This document shows, piece by piece, positions 35,559-45,221 of a stretch of DNA of 64,000 bases. Within the stretch, counting starts at the first letter, position 1, and each line of letters opens with the position of its first letter. The notes under the pieces are model-generated. The model was not told the origin of the DNA. It worked only from the letters and a program-made list of their open reading frames with translations, and did no database searches. Source of the DNA: Metabacillus niabensis (GTDB lineage Bacteria; Bacillota; Bacilli; Bacillales; Bacillaceae); the NCBI RefSeq assembly GCF_020524345.1, contig NZ_JAIVLH010000019.1, forward strand, positions 1-64,000, read 5' to 3'. Made by a program: the position numbers and the translations under genes.

Positions 35559-36218
35559 ATGATAAAAGCGGTTATTTTTGATTTTGACGGATTAATCCTT
35601 GATACAGAAACACATGAATATGAGGTTTTATGTGAAATATTTCGTGAGCATGAATGTGAATTGCCACTAGAAGTTTGGGGGAAATTGATTGGAACAAAGT
35701 CAGATTTTAATCCCTATACATACTTGGAGGAACAGGTTAAAAGGAAAATAGATCATGCTGAATTAAAGTTAGTTGAGAAGGATCGTTTTAACAAAAGAAT
35801 ACAGGAAGAGAAGGCAAGACCTGGAGTGATTGAATATTTAGATGCTGCAAAAGAACTTGGTTTAAAAGTAGGGTTAGCCTCAAGTTCCAATTATGAATGG
35901 GTTTCCTCTCATTTAAGTAGACTAAACTTATTAGATCGTTTTGAATGTATTCGAACTTCCGATTATGTGGAACATGTGAAACCGGATCCTGCCTTATATT
36001 TGGAGGCTGCTACATGCTTAGGTGTGAAGCCTGAGGAATGTATTGCTTTTGAAGATTCAGCAAATGGTGCCCTAGCTGCGAAAAGAGCAGGGATGAAATG
36101 TGTTACTGTACCTAATACAGTGACGAAGGGTCTTGAGTTTTGTGAAGTCGATCATCGCGTCGAATCAATGGCACAAATGGAGCTTAAGGAATTACTGATG
36201 TTTCTGGATAAGGGATAA
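35559..36218 (+). CDS. yhcW: HAD-family phosphatase YhcW
   Basis: This 219-aa haloacid-dehalogenase hydrolase has the nucleophile motif DFDGLILDTE (Asp8, Asp10), motif II Ser in ASSSN, and the C-terminal acidic motif in FEDSANG. It resembles beta-phosphoglucomutase-like phosphatases and matches YhcW of B. subtilis. The yhcX gene starts 43 nt later, so they may be co-transcribed. Confidence 0.92.
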   Translation: MIKAVIFDFDGLILDTETHEYEVLCEIFREHECELPLEVWGKLIGTKSDFNPYTYLEEQVKRKIDHAELKLVEKDRFNKRIQEEKARPGVIEYLDAAKELGLKVGLASSSNYEWVSSHLSRLNLLDRFECIRTSDYVEHVKPDPALYLEAATCLGVKPEECIAFEDSANGALAAKRAGMKCVTVPNTVTKGLEFCEVDHRVESMAQMELKELLMFLDKG

Positions 36219-36261
36219 AGGGTATATAAACGTATTAATTATTGTTCAAAGGAGAACCACT

Positions 36262-37800
36262 ATGTCTGAGAAACTTGATTTAACGAAATTTGAGAAAAAG
36301 ATGATCATACGGAATATCCTGGAAACTGATATTGATGCGATTATTGAACTTCAAGCAAAATGTTTTCCGGGGATGGAACCATGGAAAAGAGAACACTTGG
36401 AAAGTCATCTTGATCATTTTCCGGAAGGTCAATTTTGTGCTGAGTTTGAAGGGATTATCATTGGCTCATGCTCAAGCCTTTTAGTGAATTTCGATGAATA
36501 TGATGATCGTCATACATGGGATGATATTACCGATAATGGATATATTACGAATCATGATCCTGATGGATATAATATGTATGGAATCGAAGTCATGGTTCAC
36601 CCTGATTATCGCCGAATGAAAATTGGTCACCGCCTGTATGAAGCAAGAAAGGACTTAGCCAGAAGGCTAAATTTAAAAAGTATTATTATCGGAGGAAGAA
36701 TCCCGAATTATTATAAATATGCTGATGAACTGACGGCAAGAGAATATGTGCAACAGGTTACATTACATAAAATTTATGACCCTGTTTTATCGTTTCAGCT
36801 TTTAAATGAATTTACCCTTATGAGGATTAATCCAAACTATTTATCTGATGATGTAGCTTCAAATAAATACGCTACATTGATGGAATGGAATAATGTTGAT
36901 TATCAGCCGAACACGAAACGGTTTTACAAAACATCCAATCCTGTTCGCATTTGTGTTGTTCAGTATATGATGAAGCAAATTCGTTCTTTTGAAGAATTTG
37001 CAAAGCAAGTAGAATATTATACAAATGTAGCTTCCGACGCAGGCTCAGACTTTGCCGTTTTCCCTGAAATTTTTACAACACAGCTCATGTCATTTTTAGA
37101 TGAAAAAGTTCCAAGCTTGGCTATTCAACGTTTAACTGAATTTACAGAAGAATATATTGAACTATTTACTGAATTGGCAGTCAAGTATAATGTGAACATA
37201 ATTGGTGGCTCACATGTTGTAGAGGAAGAAGGGCGAATTTATAATATTGCATACCTTTTTAGACGTGACGGAACAATTGAGAAGCAATATAAGCTCCACA
37301 TAACACCGAATGAAAGAAAATGGTGGGGGATCAGCCGCGGTGACCAAGTGAAGGTGTTTAATACAGACTGTGGAAAAATCGCCATCCAAATTTGTTATGA
37401 TATTGAATTCCCTGAGCTGGCGCGAATTGCTACAGACAAAGGAGCAAAAATTATCTTTACTCCGTTCTGTACAGAAGACCGTCAAGGATATTTACGTGTG
37501 CGCTACTGTGCCCAGGCACGTGCTGTGGAAAATCAAATTTACACAGTTATCGCTGGAACTGTCGGAAACCTTCCGCAAACGAAAAATATGGACATTCAAT
37601 ATGCACAATCCGCCATCTTTGCACCATCAGATTTTGAATTTGCGAGAGACGGAGTCGTAGGAGAATGTGATCCAAATATCGAAATGGTCATCATCGGTGA
37701 CGTCGACCTCGAAATCTTAAGACGCCAACGCCAATCAGGTACTGTCAATCAATTGAAAGACCGCAGGAAAGATATTTATTCAATACAATATAAAAAATAG
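36262..37800 (+). CDS. yhcX: GNAT-nitrilase fusion YhcX
   Basis: This 512-aa protein fuses an N-terminal GNAT acetyltransferase-like domain (about residues 13-170) to a carbon-nitrogen hydrolase domain (about 228-510). The hydrolase triad is visible as Glu269, Lys344 and Cys378. B. subtilis YhcX has the same fusion and length. Such hydrolases cleave amides or nitriles; the substrate is uncertain. AAAGGAG precedes ATG 36262. A strong terminator follows. Confidence 0.93.
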   Translation: MSEKLDLTKFEKKMIIRNILETDIDAIIELQAKCFPGMEPWKREHLESHLDHFPEGQFCAEFEGIIIGSCSSLLVNFDEYDDRHTWDDITDNGYITNHDPDGYNMYGIEVMVHPDYRRMKIGHRLYEARKDLARRLNLKSIIIGGRIPNYYKYADELTAREYVQQVTLHKIYDPVLSFQLLNEFTLMRINPNYLSDDVASNKYATLMEWNNVDYQPNTKRFYKTSNPVRICVVQYMMKQIRSFEEFAKQVEYYTNVASDAGSDFAVFPEIFTTQLMSFLDEKVPSLAIQRLTEFTEEYIELFTELAVKYNVNIIGGSHVVEEEGRIYNIAYLFRRDGTIEKQYKLHITPNERKWWGISRGDQVKVFNTDCGKIAIQICYDIEFPELARIATDKGAKIIFTPFCTEDRQGYLRVRYCAQARAVENQIYTVIAGTVGNLPQTKNMDIQYAQSAIFAPSDFEFARDGVVGECDPNIEMVIIGDVDLEILRRQRQSGTVNQLKDRRKDIYSIQYKK

Positions 37801-37807
37801 TGTGTAA

Positions 37808-37845
37808 AGCCAACTCAAAGATTATGATGATGAGTTGGCTTTTTT
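37808..37845 (+). terminator. yhcX terminator
   Basis: Perfect 10-bp stem AGCCAACTCA/TGAGTTGGCT (37808-37817 with 37831-37840) and T-run. Confidence 0.93.
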
Positions 37846-37995
37846 AGGGATGTATTTTTAAATGTAAAACTTAAGATCAGGTTCGTGTCATTGTGCTTTA
37901 TAAGCAGTCTTATAACATTCTTTGCACTTTGGTAAAAAGAAAATTATTAGTGTTATTATTTTTTTTTTTTCAAAGTTCTATAAAAAAACTAATTT

Positions 37996-38126
37996 GGTTG
38001 ATTGAAGCGGAAGGTGCGAGACTCCTGTGGGAGATGTGGGATAGGTGAGACCCCGCAGACGCAAAGCGGTGAGGAGGCTCACCGCCCACCCCACGGAAAG
38101 CGAGCATCCTGGAGCTTCAATCAACC
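37996..38126. repeat. 131-bp interspersed repeat with 13-bp terminal inverted repeats
   Basis: The element begins GGTTGATTGAAGC and ends GCTTCAATCAACC, perfect inverted ends. The body carries GACTCCTG, GTGAGACCCCGCAGACGC and GAGGAGGCTCACCGCCC, a self-complementary GC-rich pattern well known to me in Bacillus intergenic DNA. Relatives lie at 33178-33253 and 44990-45018. It occupies the gap where the B. subtilis glp genes would stand. The rest of 37846-38382 contains only a -10-like TATAAT at 38330-38335 before pgcA. Confidence 0.9.
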
Positions 38127-38382
38127 TTCTATACACTTGTTACATAGCAACTAGGTAAAAGAAAAAAAGAGGACCTCAAAAATTTTGTCGAAAAACAAAT
38201 ATAGTAATAAAGCAAATCCACCAGCTATATACAGATTACTTTATTCGGATAATTGTTCTAAAATAACGTCTCACTAGTATCCTAAGCAAATGCGCGGAAT
38301 TTGTAGAAATTCAATTATGTGGAAAGTTCTATAATATGCTAAAATTAAGATGAAATTTTAGTAAAACTCCTAGGAGGTAAAA

Positions 38383-40128
38383 ATGAGCTGGGAACAAAGC
38401 TATCAACGTTGGAATCAAAAACAAGATTTAGATCAAGAACTCCGAACTCTATTAACGAACTTAGAAGGAAATGAAAAGGCTTTAGAAGATTGCTTCTATA
38501 AAGAACTAGAGTTTGGAACAGGCGGGATGCGTGGTGAAATCGGGCCAGGTACCAACCGTATGAATATATATACAATTCGTAAAGCTTCTGAAGGTTTAGC
38601 AACATACATAAATTCCTTTGGTGATGAAGCCAAAAAACGCGGAGTCGCGATTGCGTATGATTCCCGTCATAAATCACCTGAATTTGCGATGGAAGCAGCA
38701 AAAACATTAGCTTCACATGGCATTCAAACATATGTATTTGAAGAATTACGTCCAACTCCTGAATTATCATTTGCTGTAAGACACTTACATGCATTCTCAG
38801 GAATAGTGATAACAGCCAGTCATAATCCACCTGAATATAATGGATATAAAGTGTACGGCGAAGATGGCGGACAATTACCCCCAGCTGCAGCAGACACAGT
38901 GATCACTTATGTGAATCAGGTTGAAGATGAGCTGGAAATTGAAGTGAAAGACGAGAGTGAATTAAAATCTCAAGGTTTAATCAACATGATCGGTGAAGAA
39001 ATTGACCAAGCTTATACAGAAAAGCTAACAACTATTTCAGTGAATCCATCATTATCACAAGAAGTCGATTTGAAGGTTGTATTCACGCCGTTACACGGTA
39101 CTGCAAATAAACCGGTTCGTCGTGGTTTAGAAGCATTAGGTTATAAAAATGTAACAGTTGTAAAAGAACAAGAGCTGCCAGATCCAAACTTCTCAACTGT
39201 TAAATCTCCAAACCCTGAGGAACATGATGCATTCACTTTAGCCATTCGTGATGGGAAAGAGAACGATGCGGATGTCCTAATTGGAACAGACCCAGATGCA
39301 GACAGACTTGGAGTGGCTGTTAAAAACAACGATGGAGAATACGTTGTCCTAACTGGAAACCAAACAGGTGCATTACTTCTTAATTACCTATTATCTGAGA
39401 AAAAGGAAAAAGGAATACTCCCTGAAAATGGAGTCGTTCTAAAAACAATCGTTACATCAGAAATTGGCAGAGAGATCGCAAAATCATACGGTCTTGATAC
39501 AATTGATACATTAACAGGCTTCAAATTTATTGGTGAAAAAATCAATGAATATGAACGCACAGGACAATATCAATTCCAGTTTGGGTATGAAGAAAGCTAT
39601 GGCTACCTCATTGGTGATTTTGCTCGTGATAAAGATGCTGTGCAAGCAGCGTTATTATCAGTTGAAGTAGCAGCTTATTATAAAAAGAAAGGTCTTACTT
39701 TGTACCAAGGCTTACTTGAAATCTTTAAAGAGTACGGCTACTACAAAGAAGGACTTCAGTCTCTTACGTTAAAAGGTAAAGAAGGGGCCGAGCAAATTCA
39801 AAGCATTCTGCAGTCATTTAGATCAAATCCTCCTACTGATGTTGCAGGCAAGAAAATTGTAGCAATTGAAGATTATAAAAGCAGTGAACGCCAAGATGTT
39901 GCGGCAGGTACAAAGGCGAAGATCGATCTACCTGGTTCAAACGTGTTGAAATATATCTTAGAGGATAATTCATGGTTCTGTGTAAGACCATCCGGAACTG
40001 AACCAAAAGCTAAGTTCTATTTTGGAGTGAAAAGTGACACACTTGAACAAAGTGAACAAGACTTATCAACTCTGGAAGCAGGCGTCATGGAAATCGTAAA
40101 TGAATTAATCGCAGCATTATCGAAGTAA
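38383..40128 (+). CDS. pgcA: alpha-phosphoglucomutase PgcA
   Basis: This 581-aa phosphohexomutase interconverts glucose 6-phosphate and glucose 1-phosphate for UDP-glucose and wall teichoic/lipoteichoic glycolipid synthesis. The active-site serine is Ser146 in TASHNPP, the metal loop is [10 protein letters not shown] (near residue 305), and the sugar-binding GFKFIGE and phosphate-binding RPSGTEPK motifs follow. AGGAGGT precedes ATG 38383. Length equals that of B. subtilis PgcA (YhxB). The following yhcY-yhcZ-azr order matches B. subtilis. Confidence 0.96.
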   Translation: MSWEQSYQRWNQKQDLDQELRTLLTNLEGNEKALEDCFYKELEFGTGGMRGEIGPGTNRMNIYTIRKASEGLATYINSFGDEAKKRGVAIAYDSRHKSPEFAMEAAKTLASHGIQTYVFEELRPTPELSFAVRHLHAFSGIVITASHNPPEYNGYKVYGEDGGQLPPAAADTVITYVNQVEDELEIEVKDESELKSQGLINMIGEEIDQAYTEKLTTISVNPSLSQEVDLKVVFTPLHGTANKPVRRGLEALGYKNVTVVKEQELPDPNFSTVKSPNPEEHDAFTLAIRDGKENDADVLIGTDPDADRLGVAVKNNDGEYVVLTGNQTGALLLNYLLSEKKEKGILPENGVVLKTIVTSEIGREIAKSYGLDTIDTLTGFKFIGEKINEYERTGQYQFQFGYEESYGYLIGDFARDKDAVQAALLSVEVAAYYKKKGLTLYQGLLEIFKEYGYYKEGLQSLTLKGKEGAEQIQSILQSFRSNPPTDVAGKKIVAIEDYKSSERQDVAAGTKAKIDLPGSNVLKYILEDNSWFCVRPSGTEPKAKFYFGVKSDTLEQSEQDLSTLEAGVMEIVNELIAALSK

Positions 40129-40132
40129 TAAC

Positions 40133-40166
40133 AAAAAGCGGACAAACTCAAACTTGTCCGCTTTTT
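40133..40166 (+). terminator. pgcA terminator
   Basis: Perfect 13-bp stem (40133-40145 with 40154-40166), A-run and T-run on either side. Confidence 0.95.
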
Positions 40167-40274
40167 GCGTACCTAAATACTCCAAAAGTCGTATAGAAAT
40201 TAAGTCAGAAAGAGAAGGTCGTTAAAAGAGAGTTGTTGATATAATAAAGATAAGAAGACTAGGGAGAAAAGCAA

Positions 40275-41408
40275 ATGACTGGAACTGATAAACGGATACA
40301 AGACTTAAATACGCTCAAAATCATTGCTGAAAAGTTAAATGAAGCGACGGATATTAAAGATATGTTAAATGACGTGTTAAAGGAACTCCTGCATGTAACA
40401 GATCTTTCAACAGGGTGGATTTTTTTAATCGATGAAAAAGGTCATTATAAGTTAGCGGCTGATCATGATTTGCCAACAGGGTTAACATGGAAACAAAAGA
40501 AGCCAATGTGTGAAGGCGGCTGTTGGTGTGTGGATAGATATCAGGCTGGACGATTAAAAAAGGCGATTAACATTATTTCATGTAAGCGAATTGAAGAGGC
40601 GATTGAACATAATTGGGGTGAGACGAACGGAATTACCCATCATGCAACAGTTCCTCTGAGAGCTGGAAAGGAAAACTTCGGACTGCTTAATGTTGCGTCA
40701 CCACATAAGAAGCATTTTTCAGAAGAGGAACTTGCCTTATTAGAGTCTGTTGCTTTTCAAATTGGAACAGCTATAAAACGAATACAATTAGTCGAGAAGG
40801 AAAGAGCTCATGCATTGGTTAAAGAAAGAAACAGACTTGCACAGGATTTGCATGATTCGGTTAATCAGCTGTTGTTTTCCATTATGTTAACAGCCAGAGG
40901 GACGAAGGAAATGGCAGATCAGGCAGATGTGAAAGAGATGTTGACATATATGCAAGAGCTTTCCCAGGAAGCATTGAATGAGATGAAGGGACTGATATGG
41001 CAGCTTCGACCACAAGGGCTGGAAGATGGTATTGCAACAGCACTTATTCATTATGGAAATGTACTCGGATTAAACATATCTTGTGATATAGAAGGTGTTT
41101 GTACATTGCCTCAATATATTGAAGAAGAGCTATGGCGTATTGGTCAGGAGGCGTTAAATAATTGCAAAAAGCATGCTGAAACAACTGTGGTGAATGTCGC
41201 TCTTTCTAAAAAAGATGTGTATGTAAAAATGATGATAGAGGATCATGGAAGAGGCTTTCATTATGATGAAAGTGTTGCTATTCCTTCATTAGGGCTAAAA
41301 GGAATGAAAGAAAGAGTTGAACGGTTGAACGGGAATTTTAAGTTAGTAAGCCTGCCAGGTAAAGGGACAAAGATAGAAGTTGAGATTCCATTAAGTAAAG
41401 GGGGATAA
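40275..41408 (+). CDS. yhcY: GAF-domain sensor kinase YhcY
   Basis: This 377-aa soluble kinase has a GAF domain (about residues 20-170) and a HisKA_3/HATPase module of the NarL-partner class, with phosphoacceptor His193 in LAQDLHDSVNQ. Several cysteines (CEGGCWC, near residues 77-83) lie in the GAF domain and could bind a cofactor. The response regulator gene starts right at the stop. Matches YhcY of B. subtilis, whose signal is unknown. Confidence 0.92.
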   Translation: MTGTDKRIQDLNTLKIIAEKLNEATDIKDMLNDVLKELLHVTDLSTGWIFLIDEKGHYKLAADHDLPTGLTWKQKKPMCEGGCWCVDRYQAGRLKKAINIISCKRIEEAIEHNWGETNGITHHATVPLRAGKENFGLLNVASPHKKHFSEEELALLESVAFQIGTAIKRIQLVEKERAHALVKERNRLAQDLHDSVNQLLFSIMLTARGTKEMADQADVKEMLTYMQELSQEALNEMKGLIWQLRPQGLEDGIATALIHYGNVLGLNISCDIEGVCTLPQYIEEELWRIGQEALNNCKKHAETTVVNVALSKKDVYVKMMIEDHGRGFHYDESVAIPSLGLKGMKERVERLNGNFKLVSLPGKGTKIEVEIPLSKGG

Positions 41409-41411
41409 ATG

Positions 41412-42059
41412 ATGTCCAAAATTAAAGTGTTAATTGCAGATGATCACCATGTTGTCCGGAGAGGGTTGCTTTTCTTTTTGAAAACCCAGAAGGATATAGA
41501 CATTATCGGGGAAGCAACAAACGGGAAAGAAGCTGTAAAGCTGGTTTCAGAACTAAATCCAGATGTTGTGCTGATGGACTTATCAATGCCTGAAATGGAT
41601 GGAGTGATGGCTACAAAAATTATTAGGGAAACAAACTCAACAGTTAAAATCATCATACTAACAAGCTATGGTGATCAAGATCATGTCATCCCTGCATTAC
41701 GTGCAGGTGCTTCCGGATACCAATTGAAGGATATAGAGCCAGATGATCTTGTTCAAACCATAAGAGACGTGTTACAAGGACAAAGTAAACTTCATCCAAA
41801 GGTCACCTCACATGTTATGGCTCACTTGTCTACACCAGTGATTCCGTCCCAAACAAAACTAGACGACTTAACGAAGCGGGAAAAGGAAGTTTTAAACGAG
41901 CTGGCGAAAGGGAAAAGCAATAAAGAGATTGCAAGTGCGTTATTTATCACAGAAAAAACCGTTAAGACACATATATCAAATATCCTGTCCAAATTACAGC
42001 TGTCAGATCGCACACAAGCAGCTATATATGCGGTGAAAAATGGATACGTAGAATCTTAA
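41412..42059 (+). CDS. yhcZ: NarL/LuxR-type response regulator YhcZ
   Basis: This 215-aa regulator has a receiver domain (Asp10/Asp11, phosphoacceptor Asp56) and a C-terminal LuxR helix-turn-helix (about residues 150-205). ATG 41412 is 7 nt after the GGGGG of the ribosome site; ATG 41409 directly after the yhcY stop is also possible. It is the cognate partner of YhcY. Confidence 0.93.
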   Translation: MSKIKVLIADDHHVVRRGLLFFLKTQKDIDIIGEATNGKEAVKLVSELNPDVVLMDLSMPEMDGVMATKIIRETNSTVKIIILTSYGDQDHVIPALRAGASGYQLKDIEPDDLVQTIRDVLQGQSKLHPKVTSHVMAHLSTPVIPSQTKLDDLTKREKEVLNELAKGKSNKEIASALFITEKTVKTHISNILSKLQLSDRTQAAIYAVKNGYVES

Positions 42060-42605
<546 letters not shown>

Positions 42606-42656
42606 AGACTGACTAAGGGTAGGTGTGTGTATACTATCCTAAGTCAGTCTTTTTCT
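42606..42656. terminator. bidirectional terminator azr/yhdB
   Basis: Imperfect 13-bp stem (42606-42618 with 42638-42650) with T-run on the plus side and A-run on the other. The stop of yhdB touches it. Confidence 0.85.
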
Positions 42657-42895
42657 TAATGTAATGCTTCAATTGCAAAAGGTTCTTCCTCTACTGCGTG
42701 GTCGATATATCGTAAAAGGGAATACAGTTGTTTTTCAACTTCTTTATAGTCATGTTCGAAATTATAGGCATGTAAGAAATGTTCTATTTTCTTTGATAAA
42801 AAATCGTCTTTTGTTCGAACCATTAAGATGAGTAAGTTATCCCACTGTGAACGATGTGTGTAATACAATGCTTTGTCATAATCAACATTGTTCAT
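42656..42895 (-). CDS. yhdB: YhdB, conserved small protein
   Basis: This 79-aa soluble, helical protein matches YhdB of B. subtilis in length and position after azr. GGGAGGGA lies 5 nt before its ATG (42895). Function is unknown; there are no cysteines or membrane helices. Confidence 0.85.
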   Translation of the reverse strand: MNNVDYDKALYYTHRSQWDNLLILMVRTKDDFLSKKIEHFLHAYNFEHDYKEVEKQLYSLLRYIDHAVEEEPFAIEALH

Positions 42896-43050
42896 AATCT
42901 TCCCTCCCTTAAGGAGATATGATTATTGTATGTGTTTTATATTTTTTGTTACTGTGAAAAACTTGGTGTCGTTGCTATAAAAGGAATGGTAGTCTTTACC
43001 CACATAAAACACGTAAGAGATGGTAACCTAAAATCAAAAAGGATGAAAAA

Positions 43051-44037
43051 ATGAAGTATTGTTCGATCTTAATTCTCATATTTATATTAGCAATAGGACA
43101 AAGTGTACAAGCGAAGGAAATCGAGCAACAGATGTATACATATCAACTCATGAAAAAAGATCTACTCTCGATTGCTAAAGAGTATGACCTGGAGGTAAGA
43201 AGATTTGGTCAATCAGAATTTGGACGAGACCTTCTTGCGGTGAAAATTGGTCATGGAGAGAATACCGTTTTTATTACAGGAAGCCATCACGGACGCGAAT
43301 GGCTGTCAACACACATCGTGATGGAAATGATCAAGCAATACACGGAGTCTTATCATCATTCACGTCCTTTTTCAGGACATTCTCCTGAAATCTTAGATGA
43401 TGTTGCGATTTGGTTTATCCCGATGGTGAATCCTGATGGTGTGACGATTCAACAAAAGGGGATCAGCTCATTTCCCTATCTGTTACAAGAGGTCTATATC
43501 GATATGAATGAAGGAGATGCAGATTTTACCCGTTGGAAAGCAAATGGTTTAGGAGTGGATTTAAATAGACAGTATCCTGCTGGATGGGACAAGATTGAAG
43601 GAGATACGTCATATGCATCCTACTCACATTTTAAAGGGGAAAAGCCTCTGGAATCAAAAGAAACGAAAGCTTTAACACATTTTACAAAGCAAATAAAGCC
43701 GCTTACAGCTGCCTCCTATCATACCTCAGGCCGTGAGCTGTATTGGTATTATTTTAATTCTTTTCACCATCTTCAACGGGACTACTCGCTTATTGAAAAA
43801 ATCTCAAAGACAACAGGTTATGAAATTTCCTACCCGCCCTTTGATGCCATTGGCGGGGGCTACACAGACTGGTTTATTCAGGCATATGAACGACCTGCTG
43901 TAACGATAGAACTTAGTTATCTTATTGAGGATACAAACCCTCCTTTGTCAGTGTTTGATGAAGAGTGGAAACGTAATAAAGAAATTGGGTTCATTCTATG
44001 TGAATTTGCCAAAAAAGAACTGCTGGTAGAAAAATAA
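43051..44037 (+). CDS. secreted M14 zinc carboxypeptidase
   Basis: This 328-aa protein has a signal peptide (cleavage after about residue 21, VQA) and an M14 peptidase domain. Zinc ligands are His80 and Glu83 (HGRE) and a later His in SYHTSG (near 225); the catalytic Glu is in TIELS (near 288). The family includes gamma-D-glutamyl-diamino acid peptidases, so a peptidoglycan or peptide substrate outside the cell is likely. It sits between yhdB and yhdC, where B. subtilis has no such gene. Confidence 0.88.
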   Translation: MKYCSILILIFILAIGQSVQAKEIEQQMYTYQLMKKDLLSIAKEYDLEVRRFGQSEFGRDLLAVKIGHGENTVFITGSHHGREWLSTHIVMEMIKQYTESYHHSRPFSGHSPEILDDVAIWFIPMVNPDGVTIQQKGISSFPYLLQEVYIDMNEGDADFTRWKANGLGVDLNRQYPAGWDKIEGDTSYASYSHFKGEKPLESKETKALTHFTKQIKPLTAASYHTSGRELYWYYFNSFHHLQRDYSLIEKISKTTGYEISYPPFDAIGGGYTDWFIQAYERPAVTIELSYLIEDTNPPLSVFDEEWKRNKEIGFILCEFAKKELLVEK

Positions 44038-44112
44038 AATATTTTTTTGGAGAATATGGACAACATGTCAGGGCAGATTAATTCATAGAAAGCCGTAATG
44101 GAGGTCTGTCTA

Positions 44113-44457
44113 ATGAAAACAGTATCAAAAGTTTTTTTCGCATTTCTCGCTCTTTCAATTATTTTTACAGCAGGATTGAAAGCTTACGGGGAACAAAATG
44201 TGCAGGAAGTGGATTACAAAAAGTGGAGCCGTATTGCGATATCCTCTGTAAAAGAAAAATATCCTGACGCTGAATTTGTTGATTATAAGTATGATGGAAG
44301 AGAAGCTGTAAATGAAGAAGAGTCAAAAGATGTTTTTCATGTGAAGGGAAAGCAAAATAATAAACCGTTTATTGTGAAGGTTGACGTTGTATTTAACCCT
44401 AAAACAGGACAATTGATTACCGTGAATGTTTCAGAAATGAGAGAAGGCAACCTGTGA
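44113..44457 (+). CDS. yhdC: YhdC-like secreted DUF3889 protein
   Basis: This 114-aa protein has a signal peptide (residues 1-26) and a DUF3889 domain, a small PepSY-like fold. ATG 44113 is 7 nt after GGAGGT; the track start at 44098 lies before that site. It matches YhdC of B. subtilis by family and position. Function is unknown. Confidence 0.82.
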   Translation: MKTVSKVFFAFLALSIIFTAGLKAYGEQNVQEVDYKKWSRIAISSVKEKYPDAEFVDYKYDGREAVNEEESKDVFHVKGKQNNKPFIVKVDVVFNPKTGQLITVNVSEMREGNL

Positions 44458-44472
44458 GGTCGCCTTTTTTCA
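44445..44472 (+). terminator. yhdC terminator
   Basis: 8-bp stem with one mismatch (44445-44452 with 44458-44465) and T-run. Confidence 0.7.
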
Positions 44473-44907
44473 TTTAGATAAAAAATAGGAGAGTAGAGCA
44501 GATTGATTCTTTGCTACGTCAGCTAAAGTATATTGATCAAGAACTTCCAAATATGCTTGTAACGCTTTGTTTAAAACATGTTTTAAACCACATGCAGGAG
44601 AGATAATGCATTGGTCGTTTTCTTGATCAAAACACTCGACAAGATGGAAATCTTCCTCTGTTTTTCGAACAATTTCTCCGATATTAATTTCCTCTGGAAG
44701 CATTGCCAACCGAATTCCGCCATTCCGGCCGCGGATTGTCTCAATAACATTCATTTTTCCGAGCTCATATGTGACCTTCATTAAATGGTTTTTTGAAATA
44801 TTGTAGACTTCTGCAATTTCTTTTATATTTGAGAGATCTTCTTTAGGCTTTGTAGCAAGATATACTAAGACTCTTAACGAGTAGTCTGTATAAAGGGTTA
44901 GTCGCAT
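44470..44907 (-). CDS. nsrR: NsrR nitric-oxide-sensing repressor
   Basis: This 145-aa Rrf2-family regulator has an N-terminal winged helix and the three Fe-S cysteines Cys92, Cys100 and Cys106, the positions known for B. subtilis NsrR. NO destroys the cluster and relieves repression of genes such as hmp and nasD. It is divergent from hmp, with an NsrR-type dyad at the hmp start site. In B. subtilis nsrR also lies near yhdC and spoVR, but hmp is elsewhere. Confidence 0.95.
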   Translation of the reverse strand: MRLTLYTDYSLRVLVYLATKPKEDLSNIKEIAEVYNISKNHLMKVTYELGKMNVIETIRGRNGGIRLAMLPEEINIGEIVRKTEEDFHLVECFDQENDQCIISPACGLKHVLNKALQAYLEVLDQYTLADVAKNQSALLSYFLSK

Positions 44908-44989
44908 AAAACATACCTCACATTTATTTTTAGAAAGATTTAGTTGAACTTAAATAGGATTCTTGGTCATTATAATAAGTATAGCGTAT

Positions 44990-45018
44990 GGTTGATTGAA
45001 GCTCCAGAATGCTCGCTT
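44990..45018. repeat. solo end fragment of the 131-bp repeat
   Basis: The 29 bp starting GGTTGATTGAAGCTCCAG match the reversed right end of the element at 37996-38126 with one mismatch. Only this end is left. The rest of the 314-bp nsrR-hmp gap holds the hmp promoter. Confidence 0.7.
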
Positions 45019-45153
45019 GAATAAACTAAAAATGTTCTCTTTATAGAACCTATGTATAAAAGTAACTTTAGCCTTATCTTACCATAGGGTGTGTACGTTT
45101 TAGATATTATTGTAGGAAAATGTGACAGCTTTTTTAAAGATGTATCTGATATA

Positions 45154-45204
45154 TTGCTTTTAAATGACGGGATATCTATGATAAAGATGTATTCAAAATA
45201 CTTC
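45154..45204 (+). promoter_or_regulatory. hmp promoter with NsrR operator at the start site
   Basis: TTGCTT (45154-45159), 17 nt, then TATGAT (45177-45182) form a sigma-A promoter. An imperfect dyad, GATGTATTCAAAATACTTC (45186-45204), overlaps the expected start and resembles NsrR sites of B. subtilis. A similar GATGTATCTGATATATT lies at 45139-45155 and may be a second site. Confidence 0.7.
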
Positions 45205-45221
45205 TTTAGGAGTTGGAATAG

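Noticed and set aside
38345-38830. 161-aa antisense ORF over the start of pgcA
   Set aside because: Shadow frame of a conserved gene without start-site signals.
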